Under the pieces are notes generated by a model that made no database searches, had not been told where the DNA came from, and saw only the letters and a list, made by a program, of their open reading frames with translations. A program made the translations under genes and the position numbers. Positions 35,873 to 43,746 of a DNA stretch of 64,000 nucleotides are shown one piece after another. Within the stretch, counting starts at the first letter, position 1. Each line of letters opens with the position of its first letter. The stretch is from Solirubrum koreensis (GTDB lineage: Bacteria > Bacteroidota > Bacteroidia > Cytophagales > Hymenobacteraceae), in the NCBI RefSeq assembly GCF_039541855.1, contig NZ_BAABHA010000008.1, positions 259,147 through 323,146 of the forward strand, given 5' to 3'.

Positions 35873-36472
35873 CTATTTCATAATGGCAGCCACCAGTTCG
35901 TCGCTCATGGGCTTCACCTTGGAGGGGTAAAAGGCCATAACGTGGCCTTGCTCGTCGATAAGGTATTTGCAGAAGTTCCAGGTGGGTTTTTCATCGGTTA
36001 CGCCGTTTTTCGACTTGTCGCCGAGGAATTGAAACAGCGGAGCCGTATCGGAGCCGGTTACCGAAACTTTGGCAAAGAGCGGGAAGGTCACGCCGTAGTT
36101 TTTCTCGCAGAAAGAGGCAATCTGCGCGTTGGTGCCGGGTTCCTGCCCGCCAAAGTTGTTGGCCGGAAAGCCCAGCACGGTTACCCGGTCGCCGTGCTTT
36201 TTATAAAGCTCTTCCAACTCTTTGTACTGCGGCGTGTAGCCGCACTCCGAAGCCGTATTCACGATGAGCAGCTTCTTGCCCTTGTACTGGCTCAAGGGCA
36301 TAGGTTTGCCATCGATGCTGGTTAGGTTGAAGTCGTACACAGAGCCGCGGGCAGCGGATGTTTCGGTAGTAGCGGTTTCGGCCATAGCGTTGGGTTGAGC
36401 GGGAGAAGGTTTGGTGAGCCCGCCGCAGGCGGCAAGCAAAAGGGCAAGCGGAAACAGGGTCATAGAGTTCAT
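35873..36472 (-). CDS. Glutathione-peroxidase-family lipoprotein
   Basis: From ATG 36472 the product is 199 residues with a lipoprotein signal (MNSMTLFPLALLLAACGG, lipidated Cys16); the longer frame to 36592 has a Pro/Ala-rich leader that would bury it. The thioredoxin-fold peroxidase domain shows the catalytic Cys in NTASECGYTPQY (about residue 77), the Gln in FPANNFGGQEP and the Trp/Asn in PTWNFCKYL. It is the Cys form, likely thioredoxin-dependent, reducing peroxides at the envelope. It is upstream of menA on the same strand, separated by the repeat element. Confidence 0.92.
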   Translation of the reverse strand: MNSMTLFPLALLLAACGGLTKPSPAQPNAMAETATTETSAARGSVYDFNLTSIDGKPMPLSQYKGKKLLIVNTASECGYTPQYKELEELYKKHGDRVTVLGFPANNFGGQEPGTNAQIASFCEKNYGVTFPLFAKVSVTGSDTAPLFQFLGDKSKNGVTDEKPTWNFCKYLIDEQGHVMAFYPSKVKPMSDELVAAIMK

Positions 36473-36567
36473 GGCGAACGGTGGGTTAACCGTCGGCGCT
36501 GGGCTAACAGCGGGCGAAGGCGTTTGTTCGGGAGCAGCGGGGGAAGGGAAGCGGCTCCCAAGCGGAG

Positions 36568-37149
36568 CTAGGTAAGCGGAGGCGTGAGCCATTTTTCCAC
36601 GCGGGGCGGCTGCCAGGCGTGCATCTGGGTCAGGAGTTCGTCGATGGTGGTGGCCACCAGCAGCATCTGGCGGTTTTCGGGGCGCAAAAGGCCTTGCTGG
36701 GTCATGTGGTCGAGCAGGTGCAGCAGGCCGTCGTAAAAACCGGCTACGTTCAGCACGCCCACGGGCTTGTGGTGCAGGCCCAGTTGGCCCCAGGTCAGTA
36801 CTTCAAAGAGCTCTTCTAAGGTACCAAATCCGCCGGGCAAGGCAATGAAACCGTCGGAGAGGTCGGCCATGCGCAGCTTGCGCTGGTGCATGGTTTCCAC
36901 CACTTCCAGCTCGGTGAGGCCCATGTGGGCTACTTCTTTCTGCTTTAGAAAATCGGGGATGACGCCGATGGCCCGGCCGCCGTTTTGCATCACGGCATCG
37001 GCCACAGCGCCCATCAGGCCCACTTTGCCGCCGCCAAACACCAGCGTAATGCCGCGCTGGGCAAATGCCTGGCCCGTAAAAGTAGCCTGCTCGGTAAAGC
37101 GAGGGTCGAGGCCGGCGCTAGAGCCACAATACACTGCAATGCTGTTCAT
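36568..37149 (-). CDS. LOG-family nucleotide 5'-monophosphate phosphoribohydrolase
   Basis: A 193-residue protein from ATG 37149 (MNSIAVYCGSSAGLDP); an earlier start at 37191 adds 14 residues not typical of the family. The Rossmann core shows VFGGGKVGLMG and the signature LPGGFGTLEELFE, the P-G-G-x-G-T-x-x-E motif of LOG (TIGR00730) enzymes that release the base from cytokinin-type nucleoside monophosphates. In bacteria the natural substrate is usually unproven. The gene is followed on the same strand by the peroxidase gene after 95 bases. Confidence 0.93.
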   Translation of the reverse strand: MNSIAVYCGSSAGLDPRFTEQATFTGQAFAQRGITLVFGGGKVGLMGAVADAVMQNGGRAIGVIPDFLKQKEVAHMGLTELEVVETMHQRKLRMADLSDGFIALPGGFGTLEELFEVLTWGQLGLHHKPVGVLNVAGFYDGLLHLLDHMTQQGLLRPENRQMLLVATTIDELLTQMHAWQPPRVEKWLTPPLT

Positions 37150-37193
37150 TATGCTTTTGTTAAAGACCAAGAAGAGAGCTTTTCGAAGCAAAA

Positions 37194-37218
37194 AAGAAAG
37201 CGCCGGTGGCGCTTTCTT
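37194..37218 (-). terminator. Terminator of argS
   Basis: AAGAAAGCGCC and GGCGCTTTCTT pair around GGT; on the minus strand a T-rich run follows. It begins eight bases after the argS stop. Confidence 0.85.
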
Positions 37219-37225
37219 GTGAGGT

Positions 37226-39016
37226 TTACATGCGTTCCGGAGCTGCCATGCCCAGCAGGCGTAAGCCCGCTCGCAAGGTGTCGGCTACTTGCGCCGACAG
37301 GGCCACGCGCAGCCCGCGTTTGGCTTCGTCGGTTTCGGCCAGCACGGGCACCTCGGTGTAGAAGCGGTTGTAGGTTTTGGCCAGGTCGTACACGTACTGC
37401 GCCACCACGGCGGGCGAGTAGGCGCGCGCGGCATCGGCCACGGCGGTGCGGTAACCGGCCAAGGCCTGCACCACTTCCTGCTCGGTTTCGTGCAGTTCCG
37501 TCAAGCCGGCGCTTACTTCTTCAGCCACGCCCATTTCGGCGGCCTTGCGCCGCAGCTGCTGAATGCGGGCGTGGGTGTACTGTATGAACGGGCCGGTGTG
37601 GCCGTGGAAGTTGATGCTTTCCTGGGGGTCGAAGAGCATACGCTTCTTGGGGTCGACTTTCAGCAGGAAGTACTTAAGCGCGCCTAAGCCGAGGGTGTGA
37701 TAGAGCTGCGCGGCTTCGTCTTCCGAAAGGCCTTCGATTTTGCCCAGTTCCTGGGTGGTTTGGCGGGCGGTGTCCATCATTTCGCGCACCAGCTCGTCGG
37801 CGTCTACCACTGTGCCTTCGCGGCTTTTCATCTTGCCCGAGGGCAAATCCACCATGCCGTAGCTGAGGTGGTGAATGGCGTCGGCGTAGGGCTTGTCGAG
37901 CTTTTTAAGCACGGCCTTGAGCACCTGCATGTGGTAGTTCTGCTCGTCGGCAATAACGTACACCGAGGAATCGTAGCCAAAGTCTTGGTACTTCAGCTCG
38001 GCCGTACCCAGGTCCTGGGTGATATACACCGAAGTACCGTCGGCGCGCAGCAACAGCTTCTCGTCGAGGCCTTCTTCTTTCAAATCAACCCACACCGAAC
38101 CGTTTTCCTTGCGGAAAAACACGCCCTTCTGCAGGCCTTCCTCCACGCGCTCCTTGCCCAGCAGGTAGGTTTCGGACTCGTAGTAGAATTTATCGAAATC
38201 GACGCCGATGGTGCGGTAGGTTTCGTCGAAGCCCTCGTACACCCAGCCGTTCATCTGGCGCCAGAGGCCCACTACTTCTTCGTCGCCGGCTTCCCACTGC
38301 TGCAGCATTTCCTGCGCGTGGCGCATCAGCGGCGCTTCGCGCTTGGCCACGTCGTTGGCTACGCCTTCGGCTTCCAGCTGCTTGATTTGCTCGCGGTAGT
38401 GCTTCTCAAACAGCACGTAGTACTTGCCAATGAGATGGTCGCCTTTGATGCCGGCGCTCTGCGGCGTTTCGCCCTGCCCGTATTGCTGGTAGGCCAGCAT
38501 GGACTTGCAGATGTGAATGCCGCGGTCGTTTACCAGGTTGGCCTTGGTAACGGTAGCACCGGCGGCTTTCAAAATCTCGGCCACCGAGTAGCCGAGGAAG
38601 TTGTTGCGCAGGTGGCCCAGGTGCAGGGGCTTGTTGGTGTTCGGCGAGGAGTACTCCACCACCACGCGCTGCGGACCGCCCGCGTTCTGGGGCTGGTTTA
38701 CATCCTGGGTGCGCAACTCGCGCAGCAGGCGCAGCCACTCGGCATCGGCAATTTCCAGGTTCAGGAAGCCTTTCACCACGTTAAAGCCCTTCACGTGGGG
38801 CTCGTTGGCGGTGAGCCACTCCCCTAGCGCTTGCCCAATTTGCTCGGGACCTTTGCCCAGGGGTTTGGTGAGCGGAAACGTAACGAGCGTAAACGAACCC
38901 GCGAAATCCTTGCGCGTGGGCTGAATGGTGAGCTGTTCGGCGGGCACGGCGGCGCCAAAAGCCTGCTGGATAGCGGTGCTCAGGGCCGCTTTGAGGTCTT
39001 GTTCTAACTGTTGCAC
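37226..39016 (-). CDS. argS: Arginyl-tRNA synthetase
   Basis: A 596-residue class I synthetase. The start is taken as GTG at 39016 (VQQLEQDLKAAL) because a perfect TACCTTTG box ends four bases upstream; a longer frame from 39073 runs through that promoter. The N-terminal Add-1 domain has the family FAGSFTLVTFPL and GFLNLEI parts, the HIGH-type motif is HLGHLRNN after SSPNTNKPL, and the KMSKS equivalent is GKMKSREGT. The C-terminal DALR anticodon domain ends GLRLLGMAAPERM. Length is normal. Confidence 0.96.
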   Translation of the reverse strand: MQQLEQDLKAALSTAIQQAFGAAVPAEQLTIQPTRKDFAGSFTLVTFPLTKPLGKGPEQIGQALGEWLTANEPHVKGFNVVKGFLNLEIADAEWLRLLRELRTQDVNQPQNAGGPQRVVVEYSSPNTNKPLHLGHLRNNFLGYSVAEILKAAGATVTKANLVNDRGIHICKSMLAYQQYGQGETPQSAGIKGDHLIGKYYVLFEKHYREQIKQLEAEGVANDVAKREAPLMRHAQEMLQQWEAGDEEVVGLWRQMNGWVYEGFDETYRTIGVDFDKFYYESETYLLGKERVEEGLQKGVFFRKENGSVWVDLKEEGLDEKLLLRADGTSVYITQDLGTAELKYQDFGYDSSVYVIADEQNYHMQVLKAVLKKLDKPYADAIHHLSYGMVDLPSGKMKSREGTVVDADELVREMMDTARQTTQELGKIEGLSEDEAAQLYHTLGLGALKYFLLKVDPKKRMLFDPQESINFHGHTGPFIQYTHARIQQLRRKAAEMGVAEEVSAGLTELHETEQEVVQALAGYRTAVADAARAYSPAVVAQYVYDLAKTYNRFYTEVPVLAETDEAKRGLRVALSAQVADTLRAGLRLLGMAAPERM

Positions 39017-39020
39017 GCGG

Positions 39021-39028
39021 CAAAGGTA
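39021..39028 (-). promoter_or_regulatory. -7 box of argS
   Basis: On the minus strand TACCTTTG ends four bases before the GTG at 39016. It fixes the start and predicts a message with almost no leader. Confidence 0.6.
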
Positions 39029-39053
39029 CGCAGCCAACGGGCACGGCGCAGCC

Positions 39054-39506
39054 TTACTTTTGGGCCCGCACAAGCACCAGATCGGCAGCCGAGGGCTGAC
39101 TTTGCGTTAGCACTGGGTACGCCTTGTCGGTTACGAAAAGCAATTGCGTAGCGGCCGGCTCACCGTAGCGGATGCGCGCCTGCACCCCGTAGCGGCGGTT
39201 CTGCTGAATAGAATCGGGGTGGTAAGCAATGCGGTAGGCAAACGGCACCTGTTTGCCGGCCGCCTGCCAACGCTGCTGGGCCAGCACCCGCACCTGCGCG
39301 TCGCCTCCCGACATATCAACCAATTCCACCTCGATTACGGCGTCGTCGGGCAGCGCTATCCGCTCGCGGTAAGTGAGGGTGCCGGCCACTTCGGCCATTG
39401 CGGATTGGCTGGATGCGGCTGTGGGAGCTTCGGTAACGGGCGGCTGCGAGGAACTGCTGCAACTCAGTAACAACACGCTCAGCAAGGAAAGCAGGTTCGT
39501 TTTCAT
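39054..39506 (-). CDS. YbaY/YscW-like lipoprotein
   Basis: A 150-residue lipoprotein: signal MKTNLLSLLSVLLLSC with the lipidated Cys at residue 16 and a Ser-rich tether. The mature domain starts AGTLTYRERIALPDDAVIEVELVDMS, the characteristic first strands of the YbaY / type III secretion lipoprotein chaperone (YscW) fold, and continues with QVPFAYRIAYHPDSIQQNRRYGVQARIRYG. Its stop is 38 bases from the argS start on the same strand, so argS lies downstream but has its own promoter. A general envelope role is likely; the partner is unknown. Confidence 0.8.
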   Translation of the reverse strand: MKTNLLSLLSVLLLSCSSSSQPPVTEAPTAASSQSAMAEVAGTLTYRERIALPDDAVIEVELVDMSGGDAQVRVLAQQRWQAAGKQVPFAYRIAYHPDSIQQNRRYGVQARIRYGEPAATQLLFVTDKAYPVLTQSQPSAADLVLVRAQK

Positions 39507-39522
39507 AGCGCACGGGAAACAG

Positions 39523-39573
39523 GTACAACACGTAGCAGAGGCCCGGTTTCGGGGCTTCTGCTACGTGTTGTAC
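39523..39573. terminator. Hairpin between ureohydrolase and lipoprotein genes
   Basis: Arms 39523-39544 and 39552-39573 pair over 22 bases with one mismatch around a seven-base loop. It lies 32 bases after the ureohydrolase stop (minus strand) and 16 bases upstream of the lipoprotein start. No T run. Confidence 0.75.
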
Positions 39574-39605
39574 GTTGGTAACGCCTTAGCCGGTGTATTC
39601 TGGAC

Positions 39606-40580
39606 TTACCGCCCGGCCACAGTATCCAGCCGCAGGCGCTCCTGAATGGCTTCCGTGGCCACTTCCAGAATCTCGAAGGCGTTACCGGCCATGGTGTTTT
39701 CGGAGTCCAGCGTGGGATTGATTTCCACCATTTCGAAGCACACCACGCGGTCGTTTTCGAGCAGGGCGCGGCATAAGGCCTGCGCTTCGGGCACGTCGAG
39801 GCCCAGCTCTACGGGGGTGCCGGTGCCTTTGCTGAAGCGCGAATCGAGGGAATCCACGTCGAAGCTGATGTACACCAGGTCGCAGAAACGCAGCTGCTCG
39901 TAAATCTCGCGGGCTACCTGGCGCGGGCCTTTGGCGCGAAACTCGTCGAGCTTGAAATTCTTGATGCCTTTCTGGGCAATGATGAGGTCCTCCTCCACTT
40001 CGGTGTCGCGCACCACCACGTATACGAGGTGCTCGGGCGTGACTTTGGGGCCTTCTTCGCCCAGGTTTTTCAGGCGGCGCCAGAAAAATTCGGTTTCGGG
40101 CTCTACCTCGTTGCGCTGCAAATTGAGGTGGTCGGCGCCGAGGGCCATTGCCAAGGGCATGCCGTGCACGTTGCCCGAAGGCGTGGTGTAGGGCGAGTGG
40201 ATGTCGGCGTGGGCATCGATCCACACCACACCGATGGTTTTGTGCGGATAGGCTGCTTTAATGCCCGCCAAGGTTGCGGCGGCGTTGGAATGGTCGCCGG
40301 CCAGCACCAGGGGAAATTCGCCGAAGCGCAACGTTTGCTCTACCGTGTTGGCAATGGCCTTTTGCACGGTGTAGATGGCGTCGATGTGCTTGGCGTAAGG
40401 GAAATGGTTTTTGTCGAACAGTACGTGGTTCTGGTCGGGCACCACCACCGAGTTAAACCGGCGGAAATAGTCCGAGCCTTTGTTCAGACAAGCTACTTTG
40501 AGGGCATCGATGCCCAAGCTGGCCCCGCGGGTGCCAGCACCGAGTTCCGACCGAACTTCGATCAGCTTAATGCGTCGCAT
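39606..40580 (-). CDS. Arginase-type ureohydrolase
   Basis: A 324-residue manganese enzyme. Metal ligands are His97 in LAGDHSNAAA, Asp122, His124 and Asp126 in IDAHADIHSP, and Asp241/Asp243 in SFDVDSLD. GNVHGMPLA and GTGTPVELGL favour arginase (arginine to ornithine plus urea) over agmatinase or formimidoylglutamase. The divergent neighbour is arginine decarboxylase, which makes agmatine, so agmatinase activity remains possible. The two genes share a 304-base intergenic region. The start MRRIKLIEVRSELGAG is the first ATG and typical of the family. Confidence 0.85.
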   Translation of the reverse strand: MRRIKLIEVRSELGAGTRGASLGIDALKVACLNKGSDYFRRFNSVVVPDQNHVLFDKNHFPYAKHIDAIYTVQKAIANTVEQTLRFGEFPLVLAGDHSNAAATLAGIKAAYPHKTIGVVWIDAHADIHSPYTTPSGNVHGMPLAMALGADHLNLQRNEVEPETEFFWRRLKNLGEEGPKVTPEHLVYVVVRDTEVEEDLIIAQKGIKNFKLDEFRAKGPRQVAREIYEQLRFCDLVYISFDVDSLDSRFSKGTGTPVELGLDVPEAQALCRALLENDRVVCFEMVEINPTLDSENTMAGNAFEILEVATEAIQERLRLDTVAGR

Positions 40581-40759
40581 ATCTACTACATCGCAGAAAA
40601 ATTTAAGGTGTTGTATGCCGATTGAAGGGGGCCGGCGGGGTCTCCCGGAGCGGACTCGACGGGGGACGCGGCGCGGTTACGCCCAGCTAGGCTCGGCACG
40701 CGGTGGACCTTCCACGGCGCGCCGACGAACAATCAACAACCAAAACACCCCCGAGGGGG

Positions 40760-40767
40760 TATCTTTG
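40760..40767 (+). promoter_or_regulatory. -7 box in the ureohydrolase/decarboxylase intergenic region
   Basis: TATCTTTG (exact TAnnTTTG) lies 117 bases before the decarboxylase ATG at 40885, inside the 304-base divergent region 40581-40884. The region also has a GC-rich stretch (40625-40720) with no recognised feature. Confidence 0.5.
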
Positions 40768-40884
40768 TTGGCTGCAAGATCAGAAAAAATAGCCGTAAAT
40801 CGGCCCGAGTTGCAGTAATTCTCCCTTTTTCAGCCGTTTGTCCACGCGCTTTGCCGCGCGCCATTCCCACCCTTTTGCCCGCCG

Positions 40885-42282
40885 ATGGACACGTACCACG
40901 ACCTGATTAGCCAAACCTTTGATTTTCCGACGCAGGAGTTTACCGTTCAGGACAACGAACTGCGTTTCCACGACATTCCCCTGATGGACTTGGTGGAGAA
41001 GCACGGTACCCCGTTGCGCCTCACCTATCTGCCCAAAATCACCACGCAAATTCAACGGGCCCGCGAGTGGTTTGCGCAAGGCATCGAGAAAACCGGGTAC
41101 CAGGGCCAGTACACCTACGCGTACTGCACCAAGGCTTCGCACTTTGCCTTTGTGGTGGAAGAAGCCCTGAAAAACAACGTGGAGCTCGAAACGTCGTCGG
41201 GCTACGACATGTACATCATTCGGGCGCTGTACAACCAGGGCAAGATTGACAAGAACAAGTACATCATTGCCAACGGCTTCAAGCGGGAGCGGTACAAGCG
41301 TTACCTAACGGAGTTCATCAACGACGGCTTCGTGAACTGCATGCCGATTCTCGACCACCTGACAGAAATCGACTACTACGCCGAGCATGTAAACCAGGAC
41401 GCCCGCGCCAACCTGGGTATCCGCTTGGCTTCGGACGAGGAGCCGCGCTTTCAGTTCTACACCTCGCGCCTGGGCGTGCGTTACGCCGATGCCATTCCGC
41501 TATACGAGGAGCGCATCAAGAACGACCCGCGCTTCGAGCTGACGATGCTGCATTACTTCATCAACACGGGCATCAAGGACACGTCGTACTACTGGTCGGA
41601 GCTGCGCCGCTTCGTGCACAAGTACTGCGAGCTGCGCAAGGTGTGCCCTACCCTGCACACTATTGACATCGGTGGCGGCCTGCCCATCCAGACTTCCATT
41701 CAGAAGGAGTACGATTACCCATACATGATTGAGGAAGTGCTGCGTACCATCCAGCGGATTTGCCGCGAGGAAGGCGTGCCGGAACCGCACATCTTCACCG
41801 AGTTCGGCATTTTCACGGTGGGCGAATCCGGCGCGCACGTGTACAAGATTCTCGACGAGAAGCTGCAGAACGACAAGGAGCTGTGGTACATGATTGACGG
41901 CTCGTTCATTACCAACCTGCCCGATACCTGGGCCCTGAACCAGCGCTTCATTATGCTGGCCCTGAACGGCTGGAACAAGGGCTACAAGAAAATTCAGCTC
42001 GGCGGCATGACCTGCGACTCGCAGGACTACTATAACGCCGAGAAGCACATTTACCAGGTGTTTCTGCCCGAGCAGGCGCCCGAAAAACCGCTGTACGTGG
42101 GCTTCTTCCACACCGGCGCTTACCAGGAAAGCCTATCGGGCTACGGCGGCGTGAAGCACTGCCTGATTCCGGCGCCCAAGCACATCATCATCGATAAAGA
42201 CGCCGACGGCACCTTGCGGGACTGGGAATTTGCCCCCGAACAGGACCCCGAGTCGATGATGCGGATTCTGGGTTACGTGTAG
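40885..42282 (+). CDS. speA: Arginine decarboxylase (fold III, PLP-dependent)
   Basis: A 465-residue alanine-racemase-fold decarboxylase of the short cytophagalean type. The Schiff-base lysine is in AYCTKASHF (Lys83), the phosphate-binding Gly loop is IDIGGGLPIQ, and the C-terminal active-site part is GGMTCDSQDYYNAEK. FTEFGIFTVGESGAHVYKI is the strand/loop before it. It converts arginine to agmatine, the first step of polyamine synthesis. The divergent ureohydrolase supports an arginine-polyamine locus. Relation to diaminopimelate decarboxylases is clear, so the substrate is assigned by family memory and context. Confidence 0.85.
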   Translation: MDTYHDLISQTFDFPTQEFTVQDNELRFHDIPLMDLVEKHGTPLRLTYLPKITTQIQRAREWFAQGIEKTGYQGQYTYAYCTKASHFAFVVEEALKNNVELETSSGYDMYIIRALYNQGKIDKNKYIIANGFKRERYKRYLTEFINDGFVNCMPILDHLTEIDYYAEHVNQDARANLGIRLASDEEPRFQFYTSRLGVRYADAIPLYEERIKNDPRFELTMLHYFINTGIKDTSYYWSELRRFVHKYCELRKVCPTLHTIDIGGGLPIQTSIQKEYDYPYMIEEVLRTIQRICREEGVPEPHIFTEFGIFTVGESGAHVYKILDEKLQNDKELWYMIDGSFITNLPDTWALNQRFIMLALNGWNKGYKKIQLGGMTCDSQDYYNAEKHIYQVFLPEQAPEKPLYVGFFHTGAYQESLSGYGGVKHCLIPAPKHIIIDKDADGTLRDWEFAPEQDPESMMRILGYV

Positions 42283-42306
42283 GAGGCTATTAACCGGCCT
42301 TGTCAG

Positions 42307-42342
42307 CAGCCCGCGTGGTGGTTTCGGCCGCCGCGCGGGCTG
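42307..42342 (+). terminator. Terminator-like hairpin after speA
   Basis: CAGCCCGCG (42307-42315) pairs with CGCGGGCTG (42334-42342), followed by TTTGG. It lies 25 bases after the speA stop. Confidence 0.65.
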
Positions 42343-42477
42343 TTTGGCTGTTGGTTTTGCTTGTTACGCTAGAGCTTCTGACGGTCAACCCGTTGTACTT
42401 TGCTAGGGCTCCGGTGCAGCTTTGCCGGCTGAAGCCAAAAACAAGAAGCAATCTGCCTGATACTCGGCTTACTTCGT

Positions 42478-42485
42478 TAAGTTTG
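42478..42485 (+). promoter_or_regulatory. -7 box of the first micro-lipoprotein gene
   Basis: TAAGTTTG (exact TAnnTTTG) lies 31 bases before the ATG at 42517. Confidence 0.5.
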
Positions 42486-42516
42486 TACTTCGTTCACTAC
42501 ACAAGTTCTAGCCTCC

Positions 42517-42666
42517 ATGAAACGAGTTGTACTCCTTGCCGCTGCTGTGGCAACCCTGGGCCTTGGCGCCTGCAACCGCACCCAGTGCCCGGCCTACGCC
42601 AAAGCCGCCAACACCACTTCAGAGCCGGTGGCTTCGTCGGCCACGGCTGCTCCGGAGCGCCAGTAA
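42517..42666 (+). CDS. 49-residue micro-lipoprotein A
   Basis: ATG 42517 to TAA 42664-42666. MKRVVLLAAAVATLGLGAC is a complete lipoprotein signal; the mature peptide of 31 residues begins CNRTQCPAYAKA and ends in a Ser/Thr/Ala-rich tail (SSATAAPERQ). It has a second Cys five residues after the lipidated one. A paralogue lies 209 bases downstream with the same CPAY motif. An exact -7 box precedes it and a 16-bp hairpin follows, so it is a real transcription unit. Function unknown. Confidence 0.75.
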   Translation: MKRVVLLAAAVATLGLGACNRTQCPAYAKAANTTSEPVASSATAAPERQ

Positions 42667-42685
42667 GCCTTCCCGCTACGGGTTT

Positions 42686-42722
42686 CGCGGCCCGCTTTGC
42701 CTAACTGGCAAAGCGGGCCGCG
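42686..42722. terminator. 16-bp perfect hairpin after micro-lipoprotein A
   Basis: Arms 42686-42701 and 42707-42722 are exact complements around TAACT. It lies 19 bases after the stop and is followed by an AT-rich stretch (42730-42788) before the next gene. Confidence 0.8.
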
Positions 42723-42875
42723 CTGCGTTCAGGCGTATTTAATTAAAGTAAATAAATATAACTAAAGCAATATTATTTAAATTATACCGTGACTGAGCAA
42801 ACTAAGCGGAGGTCGGTTGTCGTTTGTACGAAAACGCATTGCCCTGATTCCCCTTTGCCTTTTTGCACGAATACC

Positions 42876-43031
42876 ATGAAAAAGCTTCTCGTTTTGGCCG
42901 CTGCCAGCCTTACTGTAGGCTTTGGAGCCTGCCGCACGAAATGCCCGGCTTACTCTCAGCTCAAGCCTGCCACGCAACAAGCTACCAGCGTAACGGCCAG
43001 CGCTGAATCGACAGCGCCGGCCCGTCAGTAA
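42876..43031 (+). CDS. 51-residue micro-lipoprotein B
   Basis: From ATG 42876 the product is MKKLLVLAAASLTVGFGAC plus a 32-residue mature part starting CRTKCPAYSQLK and ending ASAESTAPARQ. A longer frame from GTG 42789 would bury the signal. It is a paralogue of the 49-residue lipoprotein upstream: same lipobox GAC, a second Cys four residues on, the CPAY motif and a Ser/Thr/Ala tail. It has its own AT-rich upstream region and a terminator, so it is probably separately transcribed. Function unknown; a surface-tethered or periplasmic role is implied by lipidation only. Confidence 0.75.
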   Translation: MKKLLVLAAASLTVGFGACRTKCPAYSQLKPATQQATSVTASAESTAPARQ

Positions 43032-43053
43032 TTTCTTCCAACTTCCCTTTAAC

Positions 43054-43092
43054 CACAGCGCCCCGTCGGCTGACTGCCGGCGAGGCGCTGTG
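43054..43092. terminator. Hairpin between convergent micro-lipoprotein B and phosphatase genes
   Basis: CACAGCGCC (43054-43062) pairs with GGCGCTGTG (43084-43092), with an inner GTCGGC/GCCGGC pairing. It separates the two converging genes. Confidence 0.7.
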
Positions 43093-43116
43093 CTGTTTAT
43101 AAAGCTTCCTATCAGA

Positions 43117-43641
43117 CTAAGCCTGGTTCAGAATAAAAGCAGCGGCGGCCGGTAAATCGGCGAAGCTTGGCTGGTGCGGGTGTTGTTCAGTGTCGCCGAC
43201 CAGGATGCCGCGCACGCCCACCTTGGCGCCGGCTTCCAGGTCGCGCATTCGGTCGCCAATGATCCAGCACTGCGCCGCATCGAGGCGGAAACGAGCCATG
43301 GCGCGCTCCAGCATCAGTGAACCGGGCTTACGCATAAGCGACTCCGACATCGACGGGTGGCCCGGCGCGAAATACAAAGCATCGATTATGCCGCCGCAGG
43401 CTTCCTGCAGCTTCTGGTGGCAGGCCTGCACCTCGGCGGATGTGTAGAGGCCCTTGGCAATGCCAGCCTGGTTGGTCACCACCACCAAAATATAGCCGGC
43501 CGCGTGCAAGGCCTGCAGGGCCGCCGGCACGCCGGGCAGCACCACAAAGTCCTGAGGCTGCCACACGTAGTTTCCAATTTCGGCGTTCAGAACACCGTCG
43601 CGGTCCAGAAAAACCGCTTTGTGGGTTGCAGCTTGATTCAT
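43117..43641 (-). CDS. GmhB-like HAD phosphatase without the zinc cysteines
   Basis: A 174-residue HAD-IIIA phosphatase from ATG 43641, six bases after a TACCTTCG box; the frame to 43680 runs through that box. FLDRDGVLN holds nucleophile Asp13 and general acid Asp15, VVTNQAGIAKG holds motif II, and IIGDRMRDLEAGAKVG holds motif IV. GmhB removes the 7-phosphate from heptose bisphosphate in ADP-heptose synthesis. The usual zinc loop (C-x-H...C-x-C) is here APGHPSMSESLMRKPGS, with one His and no Cys. The substrate may therefore differ. Confidence 0.82.
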   Translation of the reverse strand: MNQAATHKAVFLDRDGVLNAEIGNYVWQPQDFVVLPGVPAALQALHAAGYILVVVTNQAGIAKGLYTSAEVQACHQKLQEACGGIIDALYFAPGHPSMSESLMRKPGSLMLERAMARFRLDAAQCWIIGDRMRDLEAGAKVGVRGILVGDTEQHPHQPSFADLPAAAAFILNQA

Positions 43642-43646
43642 CGGCG

Positions 43647-43654
43647 CGAAGGTA
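43647..43654 (-). promoter_or_regulatory. -7 box of the GmhB-like gene
   Basis: On the minus strand TACCTTCG (one mismatch to TAnnTTTG) ends five bases before the ATG at 43641. Confidence 0.45.
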
Positions 43655-43714
43655 GCGGGTTTGTTAAGGCAGGCATTCACGGCTCGTTTCCGGTTCTAAC
43701 TGCGGCGGGCACCG

Positions 43715-43722
43715 TACTTTTG
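43715..43722 (+). promoter_or_regulatory. -7 box of the protoporphyrinogen oxidase gene
   Basis: TACTTTTG (exact TAnnTTTG) lies 24 bases before the ATG at 43747. Confidence 0.5.
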
Positions 43723-43746
43723 CAACTCGGCAGTATTTCAGGACAC

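Noticed and set aside
43357..43746. N-terminal extension of the protoporphyrinogen oxidase frame
   Set aside because: It lies antisense to the GmhB-like gene and upstream of a -7 box; the FAD-binding start fits ATG 43747.
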